A stretch of 64,000 nt of DNA from Microterricola gilva (GTDB lineage: Bacteria; Actinomycetota; Actinomycetes; Actinomycetales; Microbacteriaceae): NCBI RefSeq assembly GCF_004217495.1, contig NZ_SHLC01000001.1, positions 2,480,001 through 2,544,000 of the forward strand, in the 5' to 3' direction. Positions 42,581-56,420 of the stretch are shown here, in pieces. The notes under the pieces were generated by a model. That model saw only the letters and a program-made list of their open reading frames with translations. It was not told the DNA's origin and made no database searches. The first letter of the stretch is position 1, and every line of letters begins with the position of its first letter. Made by a program: the position numbers and the translations under genes.

Positions 42581-43372
42581 CTATGGGGCCAAGCCGTCGA
42601 GCAACGCGGAGAGCGGCCCGGACGGTAGCGCGATCCAGCCCTCGCGGGCCGCTTGGGCGCGGTGCTCCTCGGGCACGGGGAAGGTCTGGCCGACCAGGTG
42701 GGCGCGGGTAGTGAGGGCGGCGAGCAGGGCGTCGAGGGCGTCATCCGTGCGCAGCAGTTCGTCGATGTGCGGGCCGAGGTCGAGCCATGGGGCCTCGGCC
42801 GTCAGGCCCTGGAGCAGGCGTTCGCGGGCGTCACGGTCGACCCGGTACTTCGGAACGAGGAGGCCCCAGATGCGGAGCGAGGCCCCGGGGTACACCTCCG
42901 CGACCTTGCCGGCGCCGGATCGATCGACTGAGCCGATGCGGTCGCCGATCGCGTCCAGGAGCGCCGCGCAGTGCATCGCGGTGAGCCCGAGCCGATCGGT
43001 CGCGACGCTGAGTGGCCAGCGCCCCATGCGGCGGTGCACCTCGCGGTCGGTCTCGCGGTAGGCCAGTCGCCGACGCCACGCCATCCCCTCGTCGTTCGAG
43101 AGATCGACTCGGTTGCTCTGGGCGTGCCCCGAGACGAAAGCGACGAAGTCGTCGGGCCAGCCGAAGGCGCAGTCGATGCCCATCGAGTCGACCTGCTCCG
43201 CCGCGTCGACGATCGCAGCGTCGTCCACGCCGACGGCGAGGGACACCAGCCGGGCGCCGCGCGCGGACCAGTCGACGATCGCCAACGCCGTCTTCTTCGG
43301 CTCGGCAGCGAGGTCGACGCCGGCCGTCAGCACGCTGCGTGGCGCGACATCCGGTGCGATCGCGTTCTCCAT
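42581..43372 (-). CDS. DUF429 family protein
   Basis: A 263-residue protein of the DUF429 family, whose fold is related to RNase H-like enzymes. Family marks are AGVDLAAEPKKTALAIVDWS (first strand with Asp), GIDCAFGWPDDFVAFV and YRETDREVHRRMGRWPLSVA. It also has EVYPGASLRIWGL and RTDDALDALLAALTTRAH, with acidic residues that could bind metal. It is cytosolic; its substrate is unknown. ATG at 43372 is chosen; a GTG two codons upstream is possible. Confidence 0.82.
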   Translation of the reverse strand: MENAIAPDVAPRSVLTAGVDLAAEPKKTALAIVDWSARGARLVSLAVGVDDAAIVDAAEQVDSMGIDCAFGWPDDFVAFVSGHAQSNRVDLSNDEGMAWRRRLAYRETDREVHRRMGRWPLSVATDRLGLTAMHCAALLDAIGDRIGSVDRSGAGKVAEVYPGASLRIWGLLVPKYRVDRDARERLLQGLTAEAPWLDLGPHIDELLRTDDALDALLAALTTRAHLVGQTFPVPEEHRAQAAREGWIALPSGPLSALLDGLAP

Positions 43373-43467
43373 GGTCACCACTCCCGCACTCGTTGACGCA
43401 TGACTCCGAGGGTATCGAGCGCGGGCACCGCGCCGCGCGTAGGGTGAGGAGCAAAGGAGAGGCAGAC

Positions 43468-43830
43468 ATGGGAGACGATCGACTGAGCAACGCGTCCGAG
43501 GATGGGGTCGCGGATGAGACCGTGGATGCCGCCGCACTGCAGTTCCGGCGAAACGACGAGGCTCACCGCTACGAGGCCGTGCTCGGCTCGGAGATCGCGG
43601 GGTACGCGGAGTTCGTGCTCCGGCCGCCGGCGCGGATCGTGTTCACCCACACGGTGACCGAGCCCGCCTTCACCGGCCACGGCATCGCGACACGGCTCGT
43701 CGAGTGGGCGCTCAGCGATGCCCGCGACCGCCAGCTGCGGATCGTGCCGCGCTGCCCGTTCATCGCCAGTTACTTGGAGACGCACTACCAGTTCGACGAC
43801 GCGCTGGAGGGGCGCTCCCCCGCGAGCTGA
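43468..43830 (+). CDS. Small GNAT-like N-acetyltransferase
   Basis: A 120-residue YjdJ/minimal acetyltransferase: YEAVLGSEIAGYAEFVL, HTVTEPAFTGHGIATRLVEW (acetyl-CoA loop) and RIVPRCPFIASYLETHYQFD. AAGGAGAGG lies upstream of the ATG. It is a longer relative of the protein at 10069. Substrate unknown. The gene is convergent with the hydrolase at 43848. Confidence 0.85.
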   Translation: MGDDRLSNASEDGVADETVDAAALQFRRNDEAHRYEAVLGSEIAGYAEFVLRPPARIVFTHTVTEPAFTGHGIATRLVEWALSDARDRQLRIVPRCPFIASYLETHYQFDDALEGRSPAS

Positions 43831-43847
43831 GGGAGCGCCGCTCGGGC

Positions 43848-44606
43848 TCAGCGTTCGGCTGCGGTCGAGATCGTGGCGGCGAGCTCTACCGGCCGGCTCC
43901 ACATCGGCCAGTGCCCGGTCGGCAGGTCGACCAGTTCAAGGTCGCGGAGCGAGGCCACCTCGGCCATCATCTCGTTGCCCGCCCGGGCCATCTGCATCAG
44001 CACCTCCGAGGGGAACGAGCAGGCGATGATCGTGGACGGCACGTCCCGCCGAGCATCGTTCGTGAGATGCACCACCTGTCGCATGACGGGGCCGGGCTGC
44101 GGCACCGCCCGCTCGCGGAACACGCGAAGGTCCTGCTCGCTCACCCCGTCCGGGCTCGCCTGGAGCTGGTCGAACGGCGGGAGCTCCGAGTCTGCCTGCT
44201 CCGCCGGGAAGTCGGCGTCGAACACTGAGCCGTCACCCGACGGGCCACTGTCGACGTAGACGACGCGGCTGACCGCGGTGGGGTCCTGGTCGAGGAGCAG
44301 CGAAACGGGAACGCCCGCCCCGCTGTGTGCGACGAGCACGACGGCGCTGCCGTCGGCGGATGCCGCGGCCACGGCCTGCCGCAGTGCCTCGGCCTGGTCG
44401 TCCAGTGTCCGCGTCGCACGATCCGGGTCGTCGGGGTCAAGGCCGGGCAGCGTGACCGCGGTGACGGCGTGGCCCCGGGCGCGGAGCTCGGACGCGACGC
44501 CGTCCCACGCCCAGGCGCCGAGCCAGTGGCCGGGAACGAGAATGAGCGAGGGCAGAGTGTTTGTGGGCAGAGAACTTGTGGGCAGAGTATTCGTGGTGTG
44601 GTCCAT
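43848..44606 (-). CDS. Alpha/beta hydrolase
   Basis: A 252-residue cytosolic hydrolase. SLILVPGHWLGAWAWDGVAS holds the oxyanion-loop HW motif, and LVAHSGAG holds the nucleophile Ser. The late His is in LPTGHWPMW. The N-terminus has a short Thr/Leu/Pro duplication (TNTLPTSSLPTNTLP) reflecting a nucleotide tandem repeat at 44553-44600. It is divergent from the WYL regulator with an 81-base spacer that carries operator-like repeats, which suggests control by that regulator. Substrate unknown. Confidence 0.86.
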   Translation of the reverse strand: MDHTTNTLPTSSLPTNTLPSLILVPGHWLGAWAWDGVASELRARGHAVTAVTLPGLDPDDPDRATRTLDDQAEALRQAVAAASADGSAVVLVAHSGAGVPVSLLLDQDPTAVSRVVYVDSGPSGDGSVFDADFPAEQADSELPPFDQLQASPDGVSEQDLRVFRERAVPQPGPVMRQVVHLTNDARRDVPSTIIACSFPSEVLMQMARAGNEMMAEVASLRDLELVDLPTGHWPMWSRPVELAATISTAAER

Positions 44607-44615
44607 GTATCCATC

Positions 44616-44659
44616 GTCCGGCAGCCACCGGACAGCAGTATGTCACTATTCCTGTCACT
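44616..44659. promoter_or_regulatory. Shared control region of the hydrolase/WYL pair
   Basis: GTCCGG-CAGCCA-CCGGAC (44616-44633) is a perfect inverted repeat. TGTCACT occurs twice (44641 and 44653), 12 bases apart on the same face of the helix. Both lie between the divergent starts. Confidence 0.55.
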
Positions 44660-44687
44660 TTCTTTGCCATTCTGCGATCATGGACGG

Positions 44688-45374
44688 GTGAACCGTACCG
44701 AGCGCCTGCATGCCCTCACCGAGTCGCTGCGCCGCGCCCCGGCTCGCGGGCGCACGGCCCAGCAACTCGCCGACGAGTTCGAGGTAACCACCCGCACGAT
44801 CAAACGCGACCTCGCCGCGTTGGAGGCCGGCGGCCTGCCGGTCTGGGGCCGCACGGGCCCCGGCGGCGGCTACGGCCTGGCCGAGATCACGAGTCTGCCG
44901 CCGGTGAACCTGACCGCCGCGCAGGCGCTGGCGATCAACACGGCGGTCGCGGTCGCGACGCAGGCACCGTACTCGGATTCTGCGCGTGCAGCAGCCAACA
45001 AGATTCGCGACGTGCTCGACCCGGGCACCCGGCGGCAAGCCGCGGATCTCTCCCGACGGGTCTGGGTCGACGTCGGGCCGAGCGCCCCGCGCCGCGTGAT
45101 GACCGTGCTCGAGAAGGCCCTCGTCGAACAGGTCACCGTGAACATCGACTACGTCGACGCCCGCGGGCAGGCCACGCGGCGTGAGGTGGAACCGATGATC
45201 TTCGCGTTCACCGGCGGGCGATGGCTGCTCGTGGCGTGGTGTCGCCTGCGCGACGACGTGCGCTGGTTCGCCCTGCACCGCGTCCAACGGGCGACGGCCA
45301 CCCGGAGCCCCTGCGCCGGGCACTCAATCGACGAGATCGGCGAGCCGCCGGTGTCGGCGCGACCGGTCGGTTGA
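44688..45374 (+). CDS. YafY-type HTH/WYL transcriptional regulator
   Basis: A 228-residue regulator. The N-terminal winged helix (ERLHALTESLRRAPARGRTA, QQLADEFEVTTRTIKRDLAA) is followed by GPGGGYGL and a WYL domain (VNIDYVDARGQATRREVEP, FTGGRWLLVAWCRLRDDVRW). WYL domains often bind nucleic acid or a small ligand. The GTG start at 44688 fits the conserved beginning NRTERLHALTE. It is divergent from the alpha/beta hydrolase, the usual arrangement for YafY-like regulators and their target. Confidence 0.88.
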   Translation: MNRTERLHALTESLRRAPARGRTAQQLADEFEVTTRTIKRDLAALEAGGLPVWGRTGPGGGYGLAEITSLPPVNLTAAQALAINTAVAVATQAPYSDSARAAANKIRDVLDPGTRRQAADLSRRVWVDVGPSAPRRVMTVLEKALVEQVTVNIDYVDARGQATRREVEPMIFAFTGGRWLLVAWCRLRDDVRWFALHRVQRATATRSPCAGHSIDEIGEPPVSARPVG

Positions 45375-45512
45375 TCGCGGCGAGGGCGGGCACCGGGCGG
45401 GTGCTCCTTCAGCGACGGCACGCTCGCCGCGGCCGAGGCGGCACATCCGGGAACTCCCTGTAGCTTGGCGACCGACTGATCCGCCAGAATTGCGGCGGAA
45501 AGGGGTCGGCCC

Positions 45513-46400
45513 ATGCTGATTGTGATCGTGTGCAGCGCACTGGCGCTGTGTGGTCTGGTGCTGATGGTGCTCTGGGGCCGGCTGAGCCTGAGCCCACCGG
45601 ATGCCGCCGACACGGGTGCCGCCGACACGGATTCCACGGACACCGCGGCCGCGCCGGCATCCGCCCCGCGCGCGCGTCGCGTTAGGCTCGCGCTCCGCCG
45701 CTACCTCTGGTGGGCGACGGTGGTCACGGTCGCGAGTTTCGGCACGGCGCTGCTCTGGACGCTGCCCGCCTCCCGGCTGATCATGCGCGCCCTTGCGCTT
45801 ACGTCGCCCGATGCGACCGACTTCTTCACCGAGGCACAGGCCTTTGTCGGCACGATCTCGTTCGAGGGCACGCTCAGCCTGTTCCTCTTCGGCGCGCTGC
45901 CCGGCGCCTTCCTCAGCGCGGTCGTGTTCGCGTTCATCTACCGCTGGCTGCCCCGCGGATGGCTGGGCGGCCTCATCTACGGGCTGCTGTTGCTGGTGAT
46001 CGGCGCCCCCAACGAGGATCCACTGCGCCCCGATAACCCCGACTTCGGCTTCATCGAGCCCGGCTGGCTCGCGGTCGTGCTGTTCTCGATCCTCCTCATC
46101 GGGCAGGGGATGCTGCTCGCCGCGGTGTTCGGCTGGTACAGCAGGCGGTTGCCACTGCGGCCGAGGCGCCCGTGGCTGGCCGCGTCCCCGCTGCTCGCGA
46201 CCGTGGTCTACGTGCCGATCGGCGTCGTGCTGCTCATCGGCGCCGGTGTGACCGCGCTCGGTGCACTGGTGGTGCCGAGCATCGGACGGTGGTGGGTCTC
46301 GCGCACCGTGCGCTGGGCCGGGTTGGTTGTGCTGGCGGTGCTGACGCTGATCGCGCTGCCCGGGTTCATCGGGGCGGTCACGTTCATCGCGTCGCACTGA
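45513..46400 (+). CDS. Multi-spanning membrane protein of unknown function
   Basis: A 295-residue protein with about seven hydrophobic segments (MLIVIVCSALALCGLVLMVL, YLWWATVVTVASFGTALLW, LSLFLFGALPGAFLSAVVF, LGGLIYGLLLLVIGA and later). A charged Asp/Thr/Ala loop follows the first segment. GGAAAGGGG lies upstream. No family was recognised. It ends next to the REP cluster that separates it from jetC, in the position where jetD would lie in a complete Wadjet operon, but it has no similarity to JetD and is on the other strand. Confidence 0.7.
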   Translation: MLIVIVCSALALCGLVLMVLWGRLSLSPPDAADTGAADTDSTDTAAAPASAPRARRVRLALRRYLWWATVVTVASFGTALLWTLPASRLIMRALALTSPDATDFFTEAQAFVGTISFEGTLSLFLFGALPGAFLSAVVFAFIYRWLPRGWLGGLIYGLLLLVIGAPNEDPLRPDNPDFGFIEPGWLAVVLFSILLIGQGMLLAAVFGWYSRRLPLRPRRPWLAASPLLATVVYVPIGVVLLIGAGVTALGALVVPSIGRWWVSRTVRWAGLVVLAVLTLIALPGFIGAVTFIASH

Positions 46401-46753
46401 TGGTGGCCTCGCCGCCCGGGGCGACTCGATCACGGCCGACACTTGGCTTCGGGGGCGGCCTCGTTCCTCGGCTGCTCCCTCGAGCCAGCGTGGAGTGTGC
46501 GCGATCCTCGCGCCCCCACTGCCTCCCGCACGCCGGCTGAGGGAGCGCCAGCGTGAGTTTCGCGAGCGAGTCTCCGCCACGCCGGCTCGAGCGAACGAGC
46601 TGACGAAGGAGGCTCGCTCGCGAAGCCCCGAGCGGATCCGCGGACACCGATGCCCCGGCATCCGCGGCAACTCGATCACGGCGGACACTTGGCTTTGGGG
46701 GCGGCCTCGTTCCTCGGCTGCTCCCTCGAGCCAGCGTGGAGTGTGCGGGTCGG
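46401..46753. repeat. REP family B cluster downstream of jetC
   Basis: GGCCTCGTTCCTCGGCTGCT with CCCTCGAGCCAGCGTGGA occurs twice (46457-46495 and 46702-46740). Between them lie opposite arms (ACGCCGGCTGAGGGAGCGCC at 46531, ACGCCGGCTCGAGCGAACGA at 46579) and CGAAGCCCCGAGCGGATCCG. This fills the space where jetD is expected. No gene can be supported here. Confidence 0.75.
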
Positions 46754-52885
<6,132 letters not shown>

Positions 52886-52984
52886 CGGCTGTGCCCCCTT
52901 TTCTGACCTCAATAACCGTAGTCGCCCGCCCGAGTAGGCCGAAAACGGAGGGGTGCTGCGGCGTGCCGCCGAGGCCGCCGCCGC

Positions 52985-52990
52985 TACGAT
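52985..52990 (+). promoter_or_regulatory. Putative -10 box of leaderless cold-shock/DUF1294 gene
   Basis: TACGAT, six bases before the ATG at 52997. Confidence 0.45.
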
Positions 52991-52996
52991 CGACGG

Positions 52997-53698
52997 ATGG
53001 GGACTGGGGCTGAGCGCAGCTGGGGAACACTGACCAGCTGGAACGATGAGCGCGGCTTCGGCTTCGTCGAGTCCCTCGCGGGCGCGAAGGTGTTCGCGCA
53101 CATCTCGGCCTTCCCCGCCCGGGCCGAACGACCGCAGCACGGCGAGAGCATCAGCTATCTGGTCGAGCGCGGTGCCGACGGCAAGAGCCGGGCCCGCGAC
53201 ATCCGCTACACCGGTCCAGGCGCTGAGAGCCGGCAGAGGTCTCCCCAGCAGCGCGGCTCGCAGAGGCCGCGGAGCCCGCTGCCGCAGCGCGACCACGCCT
53301 CGGGTGGTGCCCGCAGACGACGTGCTGCCGGGGCCGGCAACTGTCTGGTGATCCTCGCATTCATCGCATTCGCGCTCGTGGTGAATGCGAACTGGCCGAT
53401 TCCGCTTTGGGTCGTGGGCCTGTACGTGCTCGCGAGCGTCATCTGCTTCGCGGTCTATGCCTCCGACAAATCGGCGGCCAGGAAGGGCAGCTGGCGCGTC
53501 CCGGAGAACACCCTGCACCTGCTCGCGGTGATCGGCGGCTGGCCCGGTGCGATCTGCGCCCAGCAGATGCTCCGGCACAAGACGCAGAAACGAAGCTTCC
53601 GCGCGGTGTTCTGGGTCACCGTCGCGGTGAACGTGCTCGTGTTCGCGGTGCTGACGACGCCGATCGCAAGGCTGCTGCTCGCCGCACTGTCCGGCTAG
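52997..53698 (+). CDS. Cold-shock domain fused to DUF1294 membrane domain
   Basis: A 233-residue protein. Residues 8-75 are a cold-shock (OB-fold) domain: GTLTSWNDERGFGFVESLAG followed by KVFAHISAFPARAERPQHGE, holding the RNP1-like GFGFV. A basic Gln/Arg/Ser linker follows. DUF1294 (about 120-230) has several membrane segments and VYASDKSAARKGSWRVPENT plus GGWPGAICAQQMLRHKTQKR. The fusion is common in bacteria and suggests a membrane-tethered nucleic-acid binder. It is divergent from jetA. A DUF1294-only relative is at 25667. Confidence 0.9.
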   Translation: MGTGAERSWGTLTSWNDERGFGFVESLAGAKVFAHISAFPARAERPQHGESISYLVERGADGKSRARDIRYTGPGAESRQRSPQQRGSQRPRSPLPQRDHASGGARRRRAAGAGNCLVILAFIAFALVVNANWPIPLWVVGLYVLASVICFAVYASDKSAARKGSWRVPENTLHLLAVIGGWPGAICAQQMLRHKTQKRSFRAVFWVTVAVNVLVFAVLTTPIARLLLAALSG

Positions 53699-53752
53699 GC
53701 CGCCCGCGCTTCACCCCGCCATTGGGGCCAGCGCCTCCAACGAACGGCGCGA

Positions 53753-53758
53753 TACCGT
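53753..53758 (+). promoter_or_regulatory. Putative -10 box of leaderless DUF2510-NERD gene
   Basis: TACCGT, five bases before the ATG at 53764. Confidence 0.4.
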
Positions 53759-53763
53759 GACGG

Positions 53764-55233
53764 ATGCCCGGTCGCCACGCTCTTGCCGTCGACGACGAGG
53801 GGCTCCAGCCTGCACCGCCACAACCGCCCTCGGGCTGGTACGCCGACCCGGTGGATGACGCCCAGTGGCGTTGGTGGTCGGGCGAGGCGTGGGAGGAGCA
53901 TCGGCATCCACGCGACCCACTCTTGGCCAACGAATACGCACAGCCCGGCACAGTCAAAGCCGCACAGAGCACAGTGCAGCCTCTGGCGTCTCTACCGGAG
54001 CCGGAGACAGCGCCGACCGTCTTCGATCCCCGCGATCTCCGCGGCCGAATCCCGGCCCAATCGCTCATGGAACAAGTCCTTCGTCTCAGCGCAGAGGCAA
54101 CCACCGATGCGCACAACGGTCGCCGAAAGCTGCCGGACGAGATTCACTCGTGGTACGCCGGCGCCGTGGGTGAACGCCGCGTTGCCGACATCCTGAGCCG
54201 CCTTGGCGATGAGTGGACGGTATTGCACTCGGTGCCTGTCGGCAGCGAGGGCAGCGACATCGACCATGTGCTGATCGGGCCCGCCGGTGTCTACACGATC
54301 AACACCAAGCATCACGCCAACAAGGATGTCTGGGTCGCCGGTCGCGCATTGCGAGTGAGCAACCATCCGCAGCATCACATCTCGAACGCTGCTTTCGAAG
54401 CGCGGCGTGCCGCGAAACTGCTCACGCAGGCCAGCGGGCTCACGGTCGAGACCGCAGGCGTCGTTGTCGTGGTCGGCGCCCGCAAGCTTGTGATCAAAGC
54501 CGCACCGGACGGCGACGATGTAACGGTCGGTGTCGAGCGCGATTCGGAACTGCTTGGTGCACTACAGTCGCGCCGCATCTACAGTGACGAGCAGGTGCAA
54601 CGCATTGTGGATGCCGCGGTGCGACCTCGCACCTGGAGCTTGCTACCGGTGTCGACCGTGGATCCGCGGGACCTCCAGAGCCACTTCGAGGCGCTAGAGC
54701 CTGAGCTCGCAGCCGACGCAAGAAGGCTCAGCCAAGTCGCATCGAAGGGGGCTGCCACCGCGCGACCGCAGCGCACCGCTCCGAGCCGTCCGCCGTCGCG
54801 TCGACCGTCAAAGAAGCGCCGCTCAATCCTCCCTGGGCTCATGAAGCTTGCGGTGTTCGCAGTCGCCCTCATCATTGCCGTCAACTACCTGGGCAGTCTC
54901 GGAGCGCCTTCCGCACCGGCCCCCGCTTCATTTGCGTCGGCCGAGCTGGAGCAATCCGCACTCTCTCAGGCCGCAGGGACGGCGGCGTTCGCACTCGACC
55001 AGTTGAGCCCGTCGGGCGTCCGGCCTGCGTCACTCGTGATTGGTGAGGACTCAACTCTCAAGACGCCGGATGGGTCCGTGGTCGTGGCGTTGCCGGTTGG
55101 CACCACAGCCGATTATGCACCAAGCGCCGATGGTCTTTCCTACACCCTCACACTCACTGGACCGCAGCACGGCAGCGCGGTGACAGTGACTCCGGAGGCC
55201 GGGGTCGTGCCGGCACCGGCGACCGCCTCATAG
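53764..55233 (+). CDS. DUF2510-NERD domain membrane protein
   Basis: A 489-residue protein. DUF2510 is at residues 20-50 (GWYADPVDDAQWRWWSGEAW). The NERD domain (about 125-260) has WYAGAVGERRVADILSRLGD, GSEGSDIDHVLIGPAGVYTI and NTKHHANKDVWVAGRALRV. After a basic linker, one membrane segment (LPGLMKLAVFAVALIIAVNY, about 357-376) precedes a beta-rich extracytoplasmic domain. DUF2510 is typical of actinobacterial membrane proteins. Function is unknown; a DNA-handling role is only suggested by NERD. It is a paralogue of the NERD protein at 40898. Confidence 0.85.
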   Translation: MPGRHALAVDDEGLQPAPPQPPSGWYADPVDDAQWRWWSGEAWEEHRHPRDPLLANEYAQPGTVKAAQSTVQPLASLPEPETAPTVFDPRDLRGRIPAQSLMEQVLRLSAEATTDAHNGRRKLPDEIHSWYAGAVGERRVADILSRLGDEWTVLHSVPVGSEGSDIDHVLIGPAGVYTINTKHHANKDVWVAGRALRVSNHPQHHISNAAFEARRAAKLLTQASGLTVETAGVVVVVGARKLVIKAAPDGDDVTVGVERDSELLGALQSRRIYSDEQVQRIVDAAVRPRTWSLLPVSTVDPRDLQSHFEALEPELAADARRLSQVASKGAATARPQRTAPSRPPSRRPSKKRRSILPGLMKLAVFAVALIIAVNYLGSLGAPSAPAPASFASAELEQSALSQAAGTAAFALDQLSPSGVRPASLVIGEDSTLKTPDGSVVVALPVGTTADYAPSADGLSYTLTLTGPQHGSAVTVTPEAGVVPAPATAS

Positions 55234-55379
55234 CCGGCAACCAGGCGTCCGCCACGATCGACTCGACGCGATCTCAGATCGAATGTCCGTGCGTGCTGGC
55301 AGGATGACGGCATGACCTCGAATCCTCCTCCCCTACCCTGCCCACCCGGGCGGGGAGTGAACGGGAACGGAGAAATTCG

Positions 55380-55535
55380 ATGGCACATTCACCCCATCGT
55401 CGTCACCGCGGCTGCGCGCTGTGCAAGCCGCACCAGTGGCGCGGCCAGGGGCCCGCGCGGCGGGCGCCCTTCGCAGTGAACCGGCAGATCGGCGCGAAAC
55501 GGCGCTGGCGCCGGCACGACACTGACGAACGCTAG
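55380..55535 (+). CDS. Small basic protein with C-x2-C motif
   Basis: A 51-residue protein. It opens MAHSPHRRHRGCALCKPHQW and ends RRWRRHDTDER, with about one third Arg, His or Lys. CALCKPH resembles a zinc knuckle half-site or an RNA-binding tail. GGAG lies seven bases before the ATG. I recall similar short actinobacterial proteins with an H-x-GC-x-x-CKPHK core but know no function. A ribosome- or RNA-associated role would fit the charge. Confidence 0.6.
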   Translation: MAHSPHRRHRGCALCKPHQWRGQGPARRAPFAVNRQIGAKRRWRRHDTDER

Positions 55536-55596
55536 CCTGGTCCGATCCGTGGGGGCGTGACTGCGCGCCCTCGCGGAGCAGGCTCAGGATCGGACG

Positions 55597-56337
55597 TCAG
55601 GACAGCGGCAACGGCCCCGGATCGATGTGCGCGCCGGCATCCGCGCCGTCCACACCCTCCCGGGCTCCCAACACCAGGTCCTCGATCTCGGGGAAGCCCT
55701 CGGCGACAGTGACCCACATCATTTGCTCGTCGACGCGACTGTAGTGCTGAACGACGATCTCCTGGCTGCGGGCGACCAGTGACCACATCGGATCGTCGAA
55801 GCGCTCGGGGTCGGCCGCGACGAGCAGCCGGGCCAGCTCGCCCACTCGGGTGGTGAGCGCCTCGCAGGCCAGCGGCAGTGCGGCATCCTCGCGGAAGGCG
55901 TCCCGGCCGCGATCGACGATCTCGGACGCGGTGGCGAGGGTGACGTCGAGCCCTCGAAGCCAGCGCTCGATCTGCTCGCTGTGCTCGACCGGATCGACCG
56001 GAGGGACCTGGTCGGTCGGCGGCACCGAGTCCGCCGGGCGAGCTGAATCGGCGTCGGCGTCAAGCTGCGACGTGTGGCCCGCGCCAGGGCCGTCGCTGCC
56101 GAGTTCCGGGCGCGTGTCCTGGTCCCGCTCGGCCACGCGCTCGTCGGTGACACCGGCGGCGGCGAGCAGAATCTGCTCGAAGCGCGCGTACGGCATGATC
56201 ACGGCCTCCGCCTTACGGTGCGATCCGAGCACGACTGGCGGCGCTCCCGCCGGGTCCGCCCGGAAGCTGCGCAGCACTCCGGAGAGCCCCGCGCGCGCAT
56301 CGGCCACCGTCGTCACGGTGAGGGGGCGGGCGTTCAT
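55597..56337 (-). CDS. Fused Phd/YefM-type antitoxin and HepT-like toxin domain
   Basis: A 246-residue protein. Residues 1-60 are Phd/YefM-like (VTTVADARAGLSGVLRSFRA, APPVVLGSHRKAEAVIMPYA, RFEQIL). An acidic Pro/Asp/Ser linker covers about 65-118. Residues 120-235 resemble HepT/DUF86 (IERWLRGLDVTLATASEIVD, REDAALPLACEALTTRVGEL, PMWSLVARSQEIVVQHYSRV, DEQMMWVTVAEGFPEIEDLV). The HepT RNase motif R-x4-6-H is loosened to R-x7-H here. Antitoxin and toxin are usually separate genes. A perfect TGTACA-centred palindrome lies just upstream. The toxin domain may be inactive or self-inhibited. Confidence 0.72.
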   Translation of the reverse strand: MNARPLTVTTVADARAGLSGVLRSFRADPAGAPPVVLGSHRKAEAVIMPYARFEQILLAAAGVTDERVAERDQDTRPELGSDGPGAGHTSQLDADADSARPADSVPPTDQVPPVDPVEHSEQIERWLRGLDVTLATASEIVDRGRDAFREDAALPLACEALTTRVGELARLLVAADPERFDDPMWSLVARSQEIVVQHYSRVDEQMMWVTVAEGFPEIEDLVLGAREGVDGADAGAHIDPGPLPLS

Positions 56338-56363
56338 GCCTTCCAGAATAGAGCCATCGTCGA

Positions 56364-56387
56364 AAATATGTACATATTTATGTACTA
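56364..56387. promoter_or_regulatory. TGTACA-centred operator between phd-hepT and the HNH nuclease
   Basis: AAATATGTACATATTT (56364-56379) is a perfect 16-bp palindrome with TGTACA at its centre. ATGTACT follows at 56380-56386. YefM-type antitoxins are known to bind TGTACA hexamers, and the adjacent gene encodes a YefM/Phd-like domain. Confidence 0.8.
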
Positions 56388-56420
56388 GTTTTGAAGGCCG
56401 GCGCCAAACACAAGGGATTC

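Noticed and set aside
45513-46400. Membrane protein as a replacement for JetD
   Set aside because: It is on the opposite strand, consists of membrane segments and has no nuclease motif.
46401-46753. Hidden or degraded jetD downstream of jetC
   Set aside because: All frames were inspected for DUF2220/Toprim-like motifs; only REP repeats are present.
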